Assembly (NCBI GenBank): GCA_902494375.1
Contig: CABUTL010000125.1
Span: 1-5,018, forward strand
Source: an uncultured Collinsella sp.
GTDB taxonomy: Bacteria > Actinomycetota > Coriobacteriia > Coriobacteriales > Coriobacteriaceae
Reading direction: 5' to 3'
Length of the DNA: 5,018 bases
Shown: positions 4,436 through 5,018 of the stretch, piece by piece
How positions within the stretch are numbered: position 1 is the stretch's first letter
Layout: every line of letters starts with the position of its first letter
Position numbers and translations under genes: made by a program
Notes under the pieces: generated by a model
The model's database searches: none
The model's input: only the letters and a program-made list of their open reading frames with translations
Told to the model about the DNA's origin: nothing

Positions 4436-5018
4436 CTAGGCCCTCAACAGATAGCGCACTTCGTAGGGCGCAAGCTCAAGGGAGCCCGTCAGCTCGACCG
4501 TGGGCACGCCGTCGGCAAGCAGGTCGACGAAGGAGCCGTTGAGTTCGCCGGCGCCAAAGGTGTAAGGCTCGTCCACGGCGTTCACCGCCACGAGCACCGT
4601 CGCGTCGTCGCAGGCGCGCTCGAACAGCAGCTGCTTGTTCTGGATCACCACATTGCGATAGGCACCGTAGTTGAGAGCACGGGCCGCCGCGTCGTTTGCC
4701 GAACGCAGGTGCGCCAGCTGCGTGATGAAGGCCGTCAGCTCGTTGGGCGCAGGCTCATCGAGCGCAGGTCGCAGCGCCCAGTCGCCATCGGGGCCACCCT
4801 TTTCGCCGGCAATTCCCCACTCGCTGCCATAGTAGACGCACGGGATGCCCGGCATGCCATAGGCGGGACGCAGGCACGATTTGTCGGTAAGGATGCTTGC
4901 CAGGCGCGGCACGTCGTGGTTGTCGACAAACGACAGCAGGTGCTTGCCGCGGTAGATGCACCAGGGGTCGCCGCCAAACTGACGGTGCAGCGAGTGCGCG
5001 ATCTCGAACATATTGACC
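4436..5018 (-). CDS. GH13 alpha-amylase-family glycosidase, C-terminal fragment
   Basis: The gene enters from the right edge and only its last 193 or so codons are present. GH13 enzymes hydrolyse or transfer alpha-1,4 or alpha-1,6 glucosidic bonds in starch, glycogen and maltodextrins. The fragment contains conserved region IV, SFVDNHDVPRL (Asp codon at 4913-4915), whose His-Asp pair stabilises the transition state. It is followed by MPGIPCVYYGSEWGIAGEKGG, typical of the end of the catalytic barrel. The tail (TVLVAVNAVDE to the end, APYEVRYLLRA) looks like the all-beta C-terminal domain. The nucleophile and acid/base residues, and any signal peptide, are outside the window, so location and exact subfamily (alpha-amylase, neopullulanase or cyclomaltodextrinase-like) cannot be decided. 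An internal ATG at 5009-5011 is not the start, because the reading frame stays open upstream. It is followed after 3 bases by the DNA glycosylase gene. Confidence 0.92.
   Translation of the reverse strand, partial: VNMFEIAHSLHRQFGGDPWCIYRGKHLLSFVDNHDVPRLASILTDKSCLRPAYGMPGIPCVYYGSEWGIAGEKGGPDGDWALRPALDEPAPNELTAFITQLAHLRSANDAAARALNYGAYRNVVIQNKQLLFERACDDATVLVAVNAVDEPYTFGAGELNGSFVDLLADGVPTVELTGSLELAPYEVRYLLRA

Overview
The window looks like chromosomal DNA of a high-GC Gram-positive gut bacterium of the Coriobacteriia, most likely Collinsella or a close relative. This rests on recall of how the L7/L12, L10 and GalU proteins look, on the GC-rich codon use, and on strong AAGGAG-type ribosome binding sites. 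No database search was run, so the genus is an inference.

All genes but one are on the minus strand. In transcription order for that strand (right to left) the right end holds two tightly packed genes: the C-terminal part of a GH13 alpha-amylase-family glycosidase (4436-5018, cut by the window edge) and, 3 bases later, a DNA-deoxyinosine (hypoxanthine) glycosylase (3869-4432). An unrecognised plus-strand gene (3205-3867) meets the glycosylase stop to stop with one base between. It is divergent from a class I/II PLP-dependent aminotransferase (1975-3111).

Between the aminotransferase and the ribosomal operon lies a gene-free stretch of about 500 bases (1470-1974). It contains a large imperfect palindrome (arms about 1681-1783 and 1847-1945, including a perfect 36-bp inverted repeat and a central hairpin). 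The outer part of the left arm is the rplJ promoter itself. Next comes a long 5' leader with the hallmarks of the L10 autoregulatory leader, including an internal intrinsic terminator. Then come rplJ (L10) and rplL (L7/L12), closed by a strong intrinsic terminator at 401-440. The operon is not followed by rpoB here. The next gene is galU (UTP-glucose-1-phosphate uridylyltransferase), which starts at 153, runs off the left edge and appears to have its own promoter.

Functionally this is mostly housekeeping: ribosomal stalk proteins made under feedback control, sugar-nucleotide synthesis, amino-acid transamination, alpha-glucan breakdown and base-excision repair. The parts most worth a second look are non-coding: the promoter-containing palindrome, the mutually exclusive pairings in the L10 leader, and the hairpin-rich rplJ-rplL spacer. 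I found no CRISPR array, tRNA, transposase, phage gene or defence system.
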